Shown: in pieces, positions 5,148 to 13,673 of the stretch
Numbering within the stretch: the stretch's first letter is position 1
Layout: every line of letters starts with the position of its first letter
From: Coemansia sp. RSA 922
Lineage: Eukaryota > Kickxellomycota > Kickxellomycetes > Kickxellales > Kickxellaceae
NCBI GenBank assembly: GCA_027577415.1
Contig: JANBQS010000370.1
Coordinates: 1-19,776, forward strand
Length of the DNA: 19,776 bases
Direction of reading: 5' to 3'
Position numbers and translations under genes: made by a program
Notes under the pieces: model-generated
What the model was told of the DNA's origin: nothing
The model's database searches: none
The model's input: only the letters and a program-made list of their open reading frames with translations

Positions 5148-8138
5148 TTAAAGCTTTTCCCACACCCAGTCGTCGCTGATGAGCGGCCCACGATGTATCT
5201 GCCAGGCCGGATTGTACAAGTCATGCGTGTGCAGCGACACAATCTTCTTTTCGCCAGTCAGCTTCACCAAAGACACCTTGACAAAGCGCCCAGGGATCTT
5301 GCCGCCACGCAGACGCTGGCCACTAGCCACGCTGCTGTTGAATGACTCAATGTCGGGGCTCTTTATCTCGCGAGCGACATTGGCCACGTCGTCCAGCGTA
5401 ACAATAGGGCGCCCGTCTATCTCGGTGATAAAAAAGTTGACGCCGTTCAGCTCGCGGTCAATAGGAGACCCAGCGATCAGAACTGAGCTAAATACATTGA
5501 GCCATGGGCAACTAGCTTGCTCTAACGCAGTCAGATGGGGCTCTTGGATAAACATCCCAGCCCAGTAGATGACCCGTCGCGTGTGCTTGCCAGCCAGCGA
5601 AGTTGTCGGTACAGTGAGTAGGATTTCTTTCCCGTTGCGGACGACGGTTAGCACAGCGTCGCCACTGCCGCGCAAGCACGCAAGGTCGTCCATGTGCCAG
5701 GCTCTTTTGTCTCCAACCTTGAGTACGACGTCGCCCACCTCCAGCGAGACAATTTCCGGCTGGCGCTTTCTCAAGATGTTGCACACCATAAACACGGCCC
5801 TCTGCACTGGCGACGCTTGAGCAAGCTCGCGAATGTGACTGTAGCCGACACCGAGTACCTTGGCCGTCTCCAGCGTTAGCCGCTTGAACTCAACGTCTAG
5901 CACACGTACGACATCGGGGCTGACGTTACTAGCGCGCAAGGACTCCAGCGCTGGCAGAAGCAGCAACATGTCCAGTCCGACGTAGTTCTTCTTCGTGCGA
6001 TCATGGTAGCAGCACGGCAAGCGCACCCACAGCCCGCGTATGTGGCTCGTGGTGTCACACACCACGCCCAGATCGCCGGCCGACGAGTCAGGCTCAGGCG
6101 ACAGGCTGAACACCTCAGTGTTGTAGAACCGCTGGTCCAGGCACGCCGAGCATGTATTGGTCGACAGCTGCCTGCGTCCCGACACCGAAGTAGGCACTAC
6201 CTCAAGCCCGCCATTAGCCTTGCCCATGAGCACCGTGCCACGGCTGCCCACAACGAGTCTCGCGTTAGCAGCGGCAGCATTGCCGAGAGAAGACAAGTCA
6301 AGCTCGACCAGCTGTCTATCAACGTCGTTGTCGGCGGTGTGCAAGCGGACTGGGTTGTACTTGAGAAAGGCCACCGGATACAGCGGATGGACAAACGCCA
6401 GGGTAGCTGAGACACTGACCAAGCCCAAGAACGTAATGCTGAGGATGCTGGTCGGGTTCCTGACTAGCCGAGTGCTGCACAAGACAATGCCACGCTGTTT
6501 GCAGACAATAAATCCGTTTCCTGTCTCGGTCAAGTTATATTGCCCGCTGGCCGGACACGCCGAGTTGGACGAGATACTGACTACCGCGTATTCAATGCTC
6601 TGAGCAAGCCCTACGGCAGCGTCAACCGCCGCCTCACCAATCGCAGAGTCGGAGATGGCTGGCTGCTCAAAGCCATTGACAAGCGCTGGCACAGTATCTC
6701 CAAGCCTGCTCATGCCCATGAACGGCTCGCGCGACCAAAAGCCAGTGACCTTGCTGCGAGTAAACACTTGGCCCGGAATGCAGAGAGGAGGTACGCGTGT
6801 AACAAAGACAGCCTCATCGCGCGGGTCGCGGTGGTCGATGACCTTGACGACAATTGGGTCGTCGCGCCCCACATGCTGTAGCACGCCCATCAACGTAGGC
6901 AGGTCGGGGGTCGATACGCCATTCACGGCTTGAATGACTTTGCGATGTCCAATGTCGGAGTTGAGGAAGAAACCGCATCCGCTCCAAGCAATGTAGACTC
7001 CAGTTATACGAGCTGACGAGTAGAAGCACAGCTGCAGCGAGAGATTGTGCAAGATGGCTCCACCAATACATAGGAATTGCGACGGCGTGATATCGTACAG
7101 GTCCATGACATCGACGGTAACAGTTTTGAACTCGCCATGGCTAAAGACCCGAAGGCTGACCTGACGGCCGACCAACGAGTCAATTACCTCAAACAGTTCA
7201 GTAAACGCCGGGTTGAGTCTGCCTTCAACGCCAACAACAATGTCGCCAACTTCCAGCTTGCCGTCAGCGGGTCCACCAGGCAGGACTTTGTCGACGCTCA
7301 GCACACCCGTGGTAGCGTCAGCAAGCACTCCTTCGCGAGCGGCTGCCTCGGGGTCGAGTCCCAAGTGCGCCGCTTGCACATGGGTAATGTGCTTGAACAC
7401 TGCTTGCAGCGTGCCACGCGGCGGGATTTCCCAGCGCCGGACGTAGTCAAGGGCGTAGACTACGCGCTCGAGTGGCAAGAAGAATGATGAAGATGAGCTG
7501 CAGCCACTGCCGGCGTTTAGCGCCACGGCATCTCCCTCAACATCGACGACCGGCGACCCAGACGATCCACTGTGCGAGGTTGAAGACGCCTGGTAGTAGA
7601 ACGTGTTAAAGTCGACGTATGTGTTTGCACCATAGTCCGGCGCGTTCCGGTCCAGCTGCGAGAGCTCGCCCTGGTGTACCGACATCTTCTCATTGGCGTT
7701 GTTGCCGACGATGCGAAACTCCATACCGCTGCGTGCCTTCTCTGGCGCTAGCTTGATCTCCTTTGGCACGAACGAATTCTTCAAGTCGGCAGGGTCATAG
7801 CGGAAGAACGCAAAGTCGTGGATTGGGTCGTAGTACGTCGGCTGCAAAAACAATTCCTGATTGTTGAAGAACGTGGCCTTGTGGAAGGACGGTCCGGGGC
7901 CCATGACGTGGCGGTTGGACAGGATTATTCCTTGCTCGGCGTCTACAACAAACCCGGTGGCATTGAAGCTGCCGGCACATGCATGCCCAAAGTAAAAGCA
8001 ATGGCTCGATGAAATGGATACAACCGATAGACGTAGCCGGTCCTGCAAGGTGTCCCATCTGATATCTGGCTTCTCTTCGTCAGTTTTGGCAACGACCAAG
8101 GCAGAATCACCGGGCAAGGTGGCGTCTTCAGTAGGCAT
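5148..8138 (-). CDS. NMA111: Nma111-like HtrA serine protease with PDZ domains
   Basis: A 996-residue protein, close to the usual length of yeast Nma111 (about 1,000). The start is the ATG at 8136-8138; a longer open frame upstream lacks an ATG. The N-terminal half is a trypsin-fold HtrA domain with an intact triad: H77 in SNRHVMGPGP, D108 in DPIHDFAFF and S193 in SGSSGSPVV, plus TGFVVD and VGNNANEKMS blocks typical of the family. PDZ-like regions follow (about 260-345 and 350-450). The second half repeats the fold in degenerate form: L558 replaces the His (STRLVR), P588 sits where Asp is expected (HPLYPVAFLKYNP) and no GxSGxP motif is seen; then two more PDZ-like regions (about 740-845 and 850-970). 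Family members are nuclear, pro-apoptotic proteases in yeast, but I see no basic N-terminal cluster here, so the location is uncertain. A TGACGTCA element sits just upstream of the ATG. Confidence 0.92.
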   Translation of the reverse strand: MPTEDATLPGDSALVVAKTDEEKPDIRWDTLQDRLRLSVVSISSSHCFYFGHACAGSFNATGFVVDAEQGIILSNRHVMGPGPSFHKATFFNNQELFLQPTYYDPIHDFAFFRYDPADLKNSFVPKEIKLAPEKARSGMEFRIVGNNANEKMSVHQGELSQLDRNAPDYGANTYVDFNTFYYQASSTSHSGSSGSPVVDVEGDAVALNAGSGCSSSSSFFLPLERVVYALDYVRRWEIPPRGTLQAVFKHITHVQAAHLGLDPEAAAREGVLADATTGVLSVDKVLPGGPADGKLEVGDIVVGVEGRLNPAFTELFEVIDSLVGRQVSLRVFSHGEFKTVTVDVMDLYDITPSQFLCIGGAILHNLSLQLCFYSSARITGVYIAWSGCGFFLNSDIGHRKVIQAVNGVSTPDLPTLMGVLQHVGRDDPIVVKVIDHRDPRDEAVFVTRVPPLCIPGQVFTRSKVTGFWSREPFMGMSRLGDTVPALVNGFEQPAISDSAIGEAAVDAAVGLAQSIEYAVVSISSNSACPASGQYNLTETGNGFIVCKQRGIVLCSTRLVRNPTSILSITFLGLVSVSATLAFVHPLYPVAFLKYNPVRLHTADNDVDRQLVELDLSSLGNAAAANARLVVGSRGTVLMGKANGGLEVVPTSVSGRRQLSTNTCSACLDQRFYNTEVFSLSPEPDSSAGDLGVVCDTTSHIRGLWVRLPCCYHDRTKKNYVGLDMLLLLPALESLRASNVSPDVVRVLDVEFKRLTLETAKVLGVGYSHIRELAQASPVQRAVFMVCNILRKRQPEIVSLEVGDVVLKVGDKRAWHMDDLACLRGSGDAVLTVVRNGKEILLTVPTTSLAGKHTRRVIYWAGMFIQEPHLTALEQASCPWLNVFSSVLIAGSPIDRELNGVNFFITEIDGRPIVTLDDVANVAREIKSPDIESFNSSVASGQRLRGGKIPGRFVKVSLVKLTGEKKIVSLHTHDLYNPAWQIHRGPLISDDWVWEKL

Positions 8139-8141
8139 GGG

Positions 8142-8149
8142 TGACGTCA
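8142..8149. promoter_or_regulatory. CRE/ATF-like palindrome TGACGTCA
   Basis: The full 8-bp TGACGTCA lies four to eleven bases upstream of the HtrA ATG, inside the likely 5' UTR. bZIP factors of the ATF/CREB type, which mediate stress responses in fungi, bind this sequence. A stress-responsive protease would be a sensible target, but the position is unusually close to the start, and occupancy is not shown by sequence. Confidence 0.35.
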
Positions 8150-8517
8150 ATAATAAACAGACAAGGGGTAGTTATAACGTGCTGTCGTGGTAAGCGTTAA
8201 AAGAAAAGGGGCAGTTAAAGTGTGTTAAATAGTGTGTACAAATGTAAGCTGAGTGGAAAGAAAAAGACTGAGAGACAAGTGAGAGTGCCAAATTCCTGAA
8301 CTATATGCTCATTGTCCAGTTTAGGTGCCATCGGAAGAAAGAGGCTTGGGAAATTGGTGTCGCTCACAGTCAGCAAAGCAAAGCAAAGATGATATCACGG
8401 GTCGCTCCGCTCCTGGAATCAGCCGCTGCCGCAGTTGCAAGATCATCACGCATGCAATGAATGCAGGAATGACGCTTACGGGTCAGCCAGGTAATTGTAA
8501 ACCCTCTAAGCACTAGC

Positions 8518-8535
8518 GCAGATGACTGCATCTGC
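8518..8535. repeat. Hairpin, 7-bp stem, 4-base loop
   Basis: GCAGATG (8518-8524) and CATCTGC (8529-8535) are exact reverse complements around ACTG. The element lies in the spacer between the HtrA-like and pseudoprotease genes, far from either coding end, and no U-run follows it on either strand. Function unknown. Confidence 0.5.
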
Positions 8536-8829
8536 TATTCGCCCTATTGTGATACAAAAAAAAAAAAGCTACCGAAGCTTGACAATTGAGTAGGTTGTAA
8601 TTGAAAAAAAATAATTGGGAATGATATGGACTGTTGGAGCCTTTAATTCGCAGCGAAGAGACTATGAAAGCGCCACACCCAATATGTAGCATATAAATAA
8701 CAAGCAAATCATCACATTGATACCATCAATTACTTGTTAGATTGAAACTATATTTACAGAACTCATGTCTAAATAAAAACATTATAGAAAACACACTTGT
8801 CTAGTCTACACTTGCGTACTCGCAATCCT

Positions 8830-10386
8830 CTAGCGACGGCGGTAGTAGAAATAGTACAAGCAGAACGCACCGATACCAAGTACCGACAATCCAACAAACA
8901 CGCCGATAAGGATCTTTGTCTTGCTCGACATTCCCTCAGTTTCCTTGAGTTTCTCGCTATCAGTAGGTGGCTTCTCGCTAGATGAGCTGTTCTCCGAATC
9001 AGAATCAGTGTCAGAGGTAGGGTCAGGAACAACAGGGTCTGTGGGTAGGTCGACAGGTATGTCTGTGGGAAGAGGCAGCTTGGTAACCTCGATAATGTTA
9101 GGAATAGAAGGCCGCGGGGGCTCGTCACTTGGGCTGGGCTTAGGTTTAGTAGGTGGCGTGATAACACCCAGCGTGGTTGAGTGGTCAGTCTGCTTGGTTG
9201 TCGTGGGGCGTCTGGTGACAACCACAGTTCTTGTCTTGCTAACCGTAATAGGCGACTTGGTCGGCTTCGGCGGCTTCGTCGGATTAGTCGGCTTCGGGTC
9301 AATATCAGGAACAGTTGGTTTCGGCTTTATATTGCGAATCACAGTGAAGAGATTACCTCCATACACCGCCACGCCAGGGACTGATGAGGGGCCACCGCCC
9401 TTCATTGAAAAAGTAGAGTTGGAAGGCAGCTTTTTCTCAGTGACATAGTCGTCTTCAATAACTTTGGCCGTGGAGCCAGCAACTTTGGCGCCCCATGACA
9501 GATAGCTGCCTAGCTGAACATAGTAGTTTAGCTTCATAAAGTTGCTGCAAAGTCCCGTGCCAAATACAACTGTGTGACTGTAGATAGCAGCAGGAGCGAC
9601 ATTGTTTGGCTTTACCACGCCATAAACCAAGCCATATGGCAGACTACATGAAGGACCTACAGGCAGCTTGGTTGTGCTGTTACTGCAAATAAAGTTCTTC
9701 TTGTTAGCGCTAAACACTGGCGAACCAAGACTGCAACTGGTGTCTTCCTCTTGGCGTGTAACTAAATACGTCGGCTCATTCCAGATTACCTTTGGCACAT
9801 CAGACAATGTGCGACGTAGATACCCTAGTTCTTTCCATTTACTTGTGCTAGCAGCCATCTTTCCCTTGATGCCAGATTTGGTCGGACTGGTGAATTTGAT
9901 TACGGCAATATTGTTGGCTAAAGTTAGAGCGTCGTAGTCCGGGTGGATAGTTACGTTGTCTACGGGGTATAGAGCAGATAGTTTCGGGCCACGTACGGCA
10001 ACTTGCATATTTTTCAACGAGGTCAAAATCTTACCCTTAAACATCACGCAGTTGGCGGCAACAAAACCATACGAGTCGCTGGCCATTACCACTTCACATG
10101 AGGTTTGTTCGGATTTGACAATAAGCACACCATCAAATTGTGCGTCAATACTGTTGGTAATGTTCTGCGTACTGTATACTGGGTCTTTACTATTCTTGTT
10201 CGGGCTATTTCCCTTAGTGTCTGGGATATACACATAGTCGGGGTCCATACCGTTAGGGGTGGGCTTACTAGAGGATTTGGTGCGAGTTCGAGAGCGAGTT
10301 GTGCTAGTAGGTTTGCCGCCATTTACCCCGGATACAAGCAGCACAATCATGGCTACATAGAGTAGCAGCAAAGTAAGCTTGTTCAT
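8830..10386 (-). CDS. Membrane-anchored trypsin-fold pseudoprotease
   Basis: A 518-residue protein from an ATG at 10384-10386. Residues 1-23 are a signal peptide; about 24-75 are a basic, Ser/Thr-rich spacer. Residues 84-350 read as a chymotrypsin (S1) fold: C97..SYGFVAANCVMF (106-117) corresponds to the TAAHC block, LANNIAVIKF (156-165) to NDIALLK, and SCSLGSPVF (217-225) to the GDSGGP block. All three catalytic positions are changed: His to N112, Asp to N159 and Ser to L220, so it should not cleave peptide bonds. Cysteines at 97/113 and later pairs suggest disulphides are kept. Residues 352-485 are a Pro/Thr/Lys stalk turning acidic and Ser-rich (456-480). A transmembrane helix (about 491-512) and a YYRRR tail follow, making it a type I surface protein. 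A role in binding, not cleavage, is inferred. Several NxT/S sites (for example N144VT and N323ST) fit glycosylation. Confidence 0.8.
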   Translation of the reverse strand: MNKLTLLLLYVAMIVLLVSGVNGGKPTSTTRSRTRTKSSSKPTPNGMDPDYVYIPDTKGNSPNKNSKDPVYSTQNITNSIDAQFDGVLIVKSEQTSCEVVMASDSYGFVAANCVMFKGKILTSLKNMQVAVRGPKLSALYPVDNVTIHPDYDALTLANNIAVIKFTSPTKSGIKGKMAASTSKWKELGYLRRTLSDVPKVIWNEPTYLVTRQEEDTSCSLGSPVFSANKKNFICSNSTTKLPVGPSCSLPYGLVYGVVKPNNVAPAAIYSHTVVFGTGLCSNFMKLNYYVQLGSYLSWGAKVAGSTAKVIEDDYVTEKKLPSNSTFSMKGGGPSSVPGVAVYGGNLFTVIRNIKPKPTVPDIDPKPTNPTKPPKPTKSPITVSKTRTVVVTRRPTTTKQTDHSTTLGVITPPTKPKPSPSDEPPRPSIPNIIEVTKLPLPTDIPVDLPTDPVVPDPTSDTDSDSENSSSSEKPPTDSEKLKETEGMSSKTKILIGVFVGLSVLGIGAFCLYYFYYRRR

Positions 10387-11158
10387 CTGTATGACGTTGT
10401 TCTATATATAATTTTTGTAAAAGCGCAAGTATAGCGCTAGTAGTGTGAGGTGTCTATAGCTTAGAGAGAGAACGTGAAGGCGGTCAACGCTAATAATAGT
10501 ATCAATAATAGAAAAAAGGAGCGAAGTATAAAAAAAAAATAATGATGACTGGAGAACAAGAAAAGCAACAAAATATGAAGAGAACAGAGATTTTGGCGAG
10601 GCGGCAGAAAAAGAAAAAAAAAAGCTAACACTACAAAATGAACTTTTGAAGCGCGTTTTCTTCTTTTTACTCAACGTGCAGCAGTTTTCTCTCTCTTTAA
10701 CCATTGAAGCGCGAAATGGGCAATGAAATCAAAGACTTACAAAGACGGGTTTTGTCTAAAAGACTCGTGGCAAGGCTTGCTTTGTATTTATGCGCGCATT
10801 TGCTAAAAGCAAAAGATGGTCCTTTTGAGTAGGTCGCTTTGTCTCTTTTCGGGATTCGTGGAATAAGGTAAGCGACTCGACTCGAATTTGTCTTGAATCA
10901 TATCTGGATAAACTTTTTTTTCTTGGGGATGAACCGAGATAAACACTATTCTATCAACAATAGTTTATTGTTTATTTTGTGTACTCTAAGAGTAATTATG
11001 CCAAGCGGCGGACATATTTGAGTTGGTATGAGTGGTATTTGAAATTCAAAAAGTTATAGAAAGAAAAAGGTGCTGATGAAAATGGATATGAAAATGGGCT
11101 CGCTCTGCCTGTTGATGGTGGCGGCCAGTTGCTCGGTCTTCTTGCCGGCTTTGTTATT
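10387..11158. other. Intergenic spacer, repeat-rich, no gene seen
   Basis: About 770 bases between the pseudoprotease start and the stop of the gene at 11159. It contains a TATATATA run immediately upstream of the pseudoprotease ATG (about 10402-10409), many A runs, and short inverted repeats such as TTTGCTAAAAGCAAA (near 10799-10813) and AACAATAGTTTATTGTT (near 10958-10974). AATAAA words on the minus strand in the last element could end the transcript of the gene at 11159. The 100-codon minus-strand frame here is Ser/Phe low complexity and not credible. Confidence 0.5.
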
Positions 11159-12724
11159 TTAATGCCTTCTCGAACGCCGCCCCCCTCGCCGCCCCCGACG
11201 CTTGGGTTTGCCTTCGCGGCGATTGCTTGGCACCGACGAAGCGGTAGCGCGATTAGGGTTGCTTGGGCCGGGGACTGCTTGGTCGTTTGGCGTAGAATCA
11301 TTTGGTGTAGAGTCCTGCCCCACACCAAGCCCGACAGTCTCTTCAAGCGGTGGCTGCGGTGATCCGCGCCCTGGTACCGCTGAAGGTGTCTCGGATTCTT
11401 GGCCTCGCAGTTCGCCCAATGCCGACGAAGAGGGAGTACGGCTACGATTGCTAGGACCATCAGCGGCGTAATCGCTCGGCTGCGGTGCTACTGGCAAGAG
11501 CTGACTATCGACGCCCACGCTTGGTGTAGTAGAGGTCCGCTCTACTACCGGGTCAACGGCTTCTCCGGGCAATGGCTCTGGTGGGTCGCGCGCTGGTGTC
11601 ACCAAAGTGGGAAGGCGCGAAGGTATGCTCTTAGAAGCGTCGCCCATCCTTTCCTCGCATGCCGAATCTCTGTCTGACTCGTGCTCGAAAGGAGTAAAGC
11701 CCTGCTCTACTCTTGGTTCGGTCGTTGCACTAGGCGCTGGCTCCTGTTCATTGCGCTCCGCTGCGATCGAAGCCCAAAGGCGCACAAATCTGAGCTTTAA
11801 ATCTTTGTGCCTCATTTGCTCGGCTACCAAGTCGGTGTCGGGAGGAATACAGACCTGCTCTACTTCGCTGGGCGACTGGGTCGACTCGTAGTCGACTGTG
11901 AGCCTGCCGAATTCGTCGAGGGAGTAGTGCTCGCCATGAATGCTCTCGCTAGGCGGCGTGTCAGAGTAACACGACTCAGTATCGCTATCGCAATCACTGA
12001 ACGGAGGTAGGCTCATTGTCGTTACTCCGCGCTGCCAGTAGATATGTAACCCGTCGGTTGTCTGAGGGACGTGACGGCAATGGCTATAGGCACCATTTGT
12101 AACTCGGTTGAGCTCCGAGAATGCGACGCCGTGGCGCTCGATGGTTGTCGCCTCATTGGCCTGAGCCAAAGCGACTCCGCTGCACTGACCAAGAGGATAG
12201 CCACCATCGGCTGGCAGCACAGGCGTGTAATGCGGGGCGGGACCGGGAGGGAGAATCCGTCGACTGCGGTGCGTTCGGTTCCGAGGGAGGGTCTGTTGGC
12301 CGCGGCGCTTCGGGACCCGGGATGATTTCTTGCATAATCTCTTCTGATTGCAGGCAAAAATAGGCGGCAAGAGGGCGAGGAAGAAGAACCCGCCAGCCGC
12401 GGAATATGCCAGCGGCCTGAAGAAGGCCCAAGCATCGAAGTTCGGATCGACATTTTCCGGGCATAAGCCCGGAAACGACGGCAAAACCAAGTCCTCCTCG
12501 GCTTCGTCGTCTGGCCGAGTTGGGGTTGGTGTGAGCTGGGGCGCTGGTGACTCTCGGCCCCAGAGACGCTTGACGGCGGCATATGCGCTGCCGCCGACAA
12601 CCAAGACGCCAGCGCCAGAGACGGCGCCAGCTACGGCCAGCCGCGGGTAACCCTGCGCGAGCTGACCATTCACAAAATAGAAAAATTGGAAAAAGAAAAA
12701 AGGAAATGTATGCCTAAACTTCAT
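11159..12724 (-). CDS. Unrecognised membrane protein with basic C-terminal tail
   Basis: A 521-residue protein from an ATG at 12722-12724. The N-terminus is strongly hydrophobic and Phe-rich (7-18), followed by a Gly/Ala-rich membrane segment (29-50), an acidic Pro-rich loop (57-95), and a second membrane segment (about 99-125) ending in a basic stop-transfer patch (NQKRLCKK). The remaining 390 residues are predicted to be largely disordered: Ser/Asp-rich (240-262), a short possible helix (LKLRFVRLWASIAAE, 309-323), then Pro/Ser/Thr/Glu-rich sequence with a doubled STPND unit. The last 20 residues are almost all Arg/Lys/Gly (KPKRRGRRGGRRSRRH), which would bind nucleic acid or acidic lipids. 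I do not recognise a family. A TATA box lies 97 bases upstream of the ATG. Residues about 127-160 are oddly basic compared with an overlapping frame, so a frame error or small intron is possible. Confidence 0.6.
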   Translation of the reverse strand: MKFRHTFPFFFFQFFYFVNGQLAQGYPRLAVAGAVSGAGVLVVGGSAYAAVKRLWGRESPAPQLTPTPTRPDDEAEEDLVLPSFPGLCPENVDPNFDAWAFFRPLAYSAAGGFFFLALLPPIFACNQKRLCKKSSRVPKRRGQQTLPRNRTHRSRRILPPGPAPHYTPVLPADGGYPLGQCSGVALAQANEATTIERHGVAFSELNRVTNGAYSHCRHVPQTTDGLHIYWQRGVTTMSLPPFSDCDSDTESCYSDTPPSESIHGEHYSLDEFGRLTVDYESTQSPSEVEQVCIPPDTDLVAEQMRHKDLKLRFVRLWASIAAERNEQEPAPSATTEPRVEQGFTPFEHESDRDSACEERMGDASKSIPSRLPTLVTPARDPPEPLPGEAVDPVVERTSTTPSVGVDSQLLPVAPQPSDYAADGPSNRSRTPSSSALGELRGQESETPSAVPGRGSPQPPLEETVGLGVGQDSTPNDSTPNDQAVPGPSNPNRATASSVPSNRREGKPKRRGRRGGRRSRRH

Positions 12725-12820
12725 GGCAAAAAAAAAAGCTGCTATGCAATAATAAAAAAAGTGTTGGAATATCCAAAAAAAAAAAAAAAAAAAAAAAAAT
12801 TCAAGTGCCAGAGGATGGAG

Positions 12821-12828
12821 TATTTATA
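12821..12828 (-). promoter_or_regulatory. TATA box of the membrane-protein gene
   Basis: The minus strand reads TATAAATA here, 97 bases upstream of the ATG at 12724. Transcription would start around 12790-12800, within or next to the 25-base homopolymer (T on the coding strand). The position and sequence both fit a core promoter. Confidence 0.5.
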
Positions 12829-12966
12829 CCCACCAAAAAACGAATATGACATACAACTCGCGCTCAGTTGGAGGACTGGGTAAGAGTATGAGATCTTGAG
12901 GGGAGAGACAGGCAGGTGGCGCAAGTATGTCCATCAATGCTCCCAATGCCAATAAAAAAATGCTGT

Positions 12967-12976
12967 TGACGCGTCA
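12967..12976. promoter_or_regulatory. TGACGCGTCA palindrome
   Basis: A 10-bp perfect palindrome combining TGAC/GTCA half-sites with a central ACGCGT, the core bound by MBF-type cell-cycle factors in other fungi. It lies about 140 bases upstream of the TATA box of the membrane-protein gene. Flanking bases extend the symmetry with a one-base bulge (TGC...GCA). Regulatory function is inferred only. Confidence 0.35.
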
Positions 12977-13039
12977 GCAAGACCGGATCCTTCCCCAACC
13001 ACCTCAATTCAACTTGGGAGGTATGTAACATCTTTTTCG

Positions 13040-13098
13040 CCCCCCCCCCTCAATCCAATCAACACATCCCCCACTTGTCTCTAATCGCCCCCCCCCCC
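13040..13098. repeat. Two poly-C tracts
   Basis: A 10-C run (13040-13049) and an 11-C run (13088-13098), each preceded by TCG, lie 38 bases apart in otherwise C/T-rich sequence. On the other strand these are G-runs. They are prone to length change and assembly error. Confidence 0.7.
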
Positions 13099-13663
13099 TG
13101 AGCGCGTGGCAGGCGTCTGTCACGTCTTTTTTGCGCTCATCAAGCAGTCATGTTTTCTATGCAAGGCGACTAAAAATTACAATGTGCTCTCAGCCTTTCT
13201 CTTTGTCAATCGAAGGTGTTATCCATCTAAAAATGACTGGCTAGGAATTGGCGATGATGCTGCTTTTTCTATATGCCTACAATTTTGACTTTTGTTACAG
13301 AAGACTATCTGCACGCGTCACGACTTCACCCCCCTCAGCTCTAAGGTGTAAATCATTTTTTTTTTGCTTTTGTTTTCCCTCATTGGAAATGAGCGGAAAC
13401 ACGAGATTGCCCTCTTTCCCTGCTTATGAATCTCTAAAGTCCGCATTAAAAGCAGCAATCCCAATGTAACCGCAATACACACGCCATCCCTTTTTTCTTA
13501 CTTCTGATCCTCTTTCCCTCAGGGGGGAGAGCAGGCAGCATGTGTGCGTATGGCTACTAGCCTTTTTTTGCATACTTCTTGTAGGCCAACAAGTGAAGCA
13601 AAAATGCTCTCTTGGGGCCGATGGCTGTTTTTATTTGCGGCTGAAGAGAGAAAAGGGGTGACC

Positions 13664-13673
13664 ATGACGTCAT
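13664..13673. promoter_or_regulatory. ATGACGTCAT, full CRE/ATF palindrome
   Basis: A 10-bp perfect palindrome containing TGACGTCA, the same core found beside the HtrA start codon at 8142-8149. It lies in the 1.6-kb spacer, nearly 1 kb from the nearest downstream start (12724, minus strand). It could be a distal bZIP site or chance. Confidence 0.3.

Larger units (their letters stand above)
8139..8829. other. Intergenic spacer: HtrA promoter and pseudoprotease 3' side
   Basis: About 690 bases holding the upstream region of the HtrA-like gene and the 3' side of the gene at 8830. Near the HtrA start are a CRE palindrome (8142-8149) and a TTATAA core (about 8172-8177). Further on are AGCAAAGCAAAGCAAAG (near 8372-8388), a hairpin at 8518-8535, and a 12-A run near 8556-8567. 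No convincing ORF or RNA gene is seen. Confidence 0.5.

Noticed and set aside
8921..9448. 175-codon plus-strand frame opposite the pseudoprotease
   Set aside because: It is a Gly/Val/Ser-rich shadow of the Pro/Thr stalk and has no independent support.
10402..10704. 100-codon minus-strand hydrophobic frame upstream of the pseudoprotease
   Set aside because: Ser/Phe/Leu low complexity from A-rich plus-strand sequence; it overlaps the promoter of the next gene.
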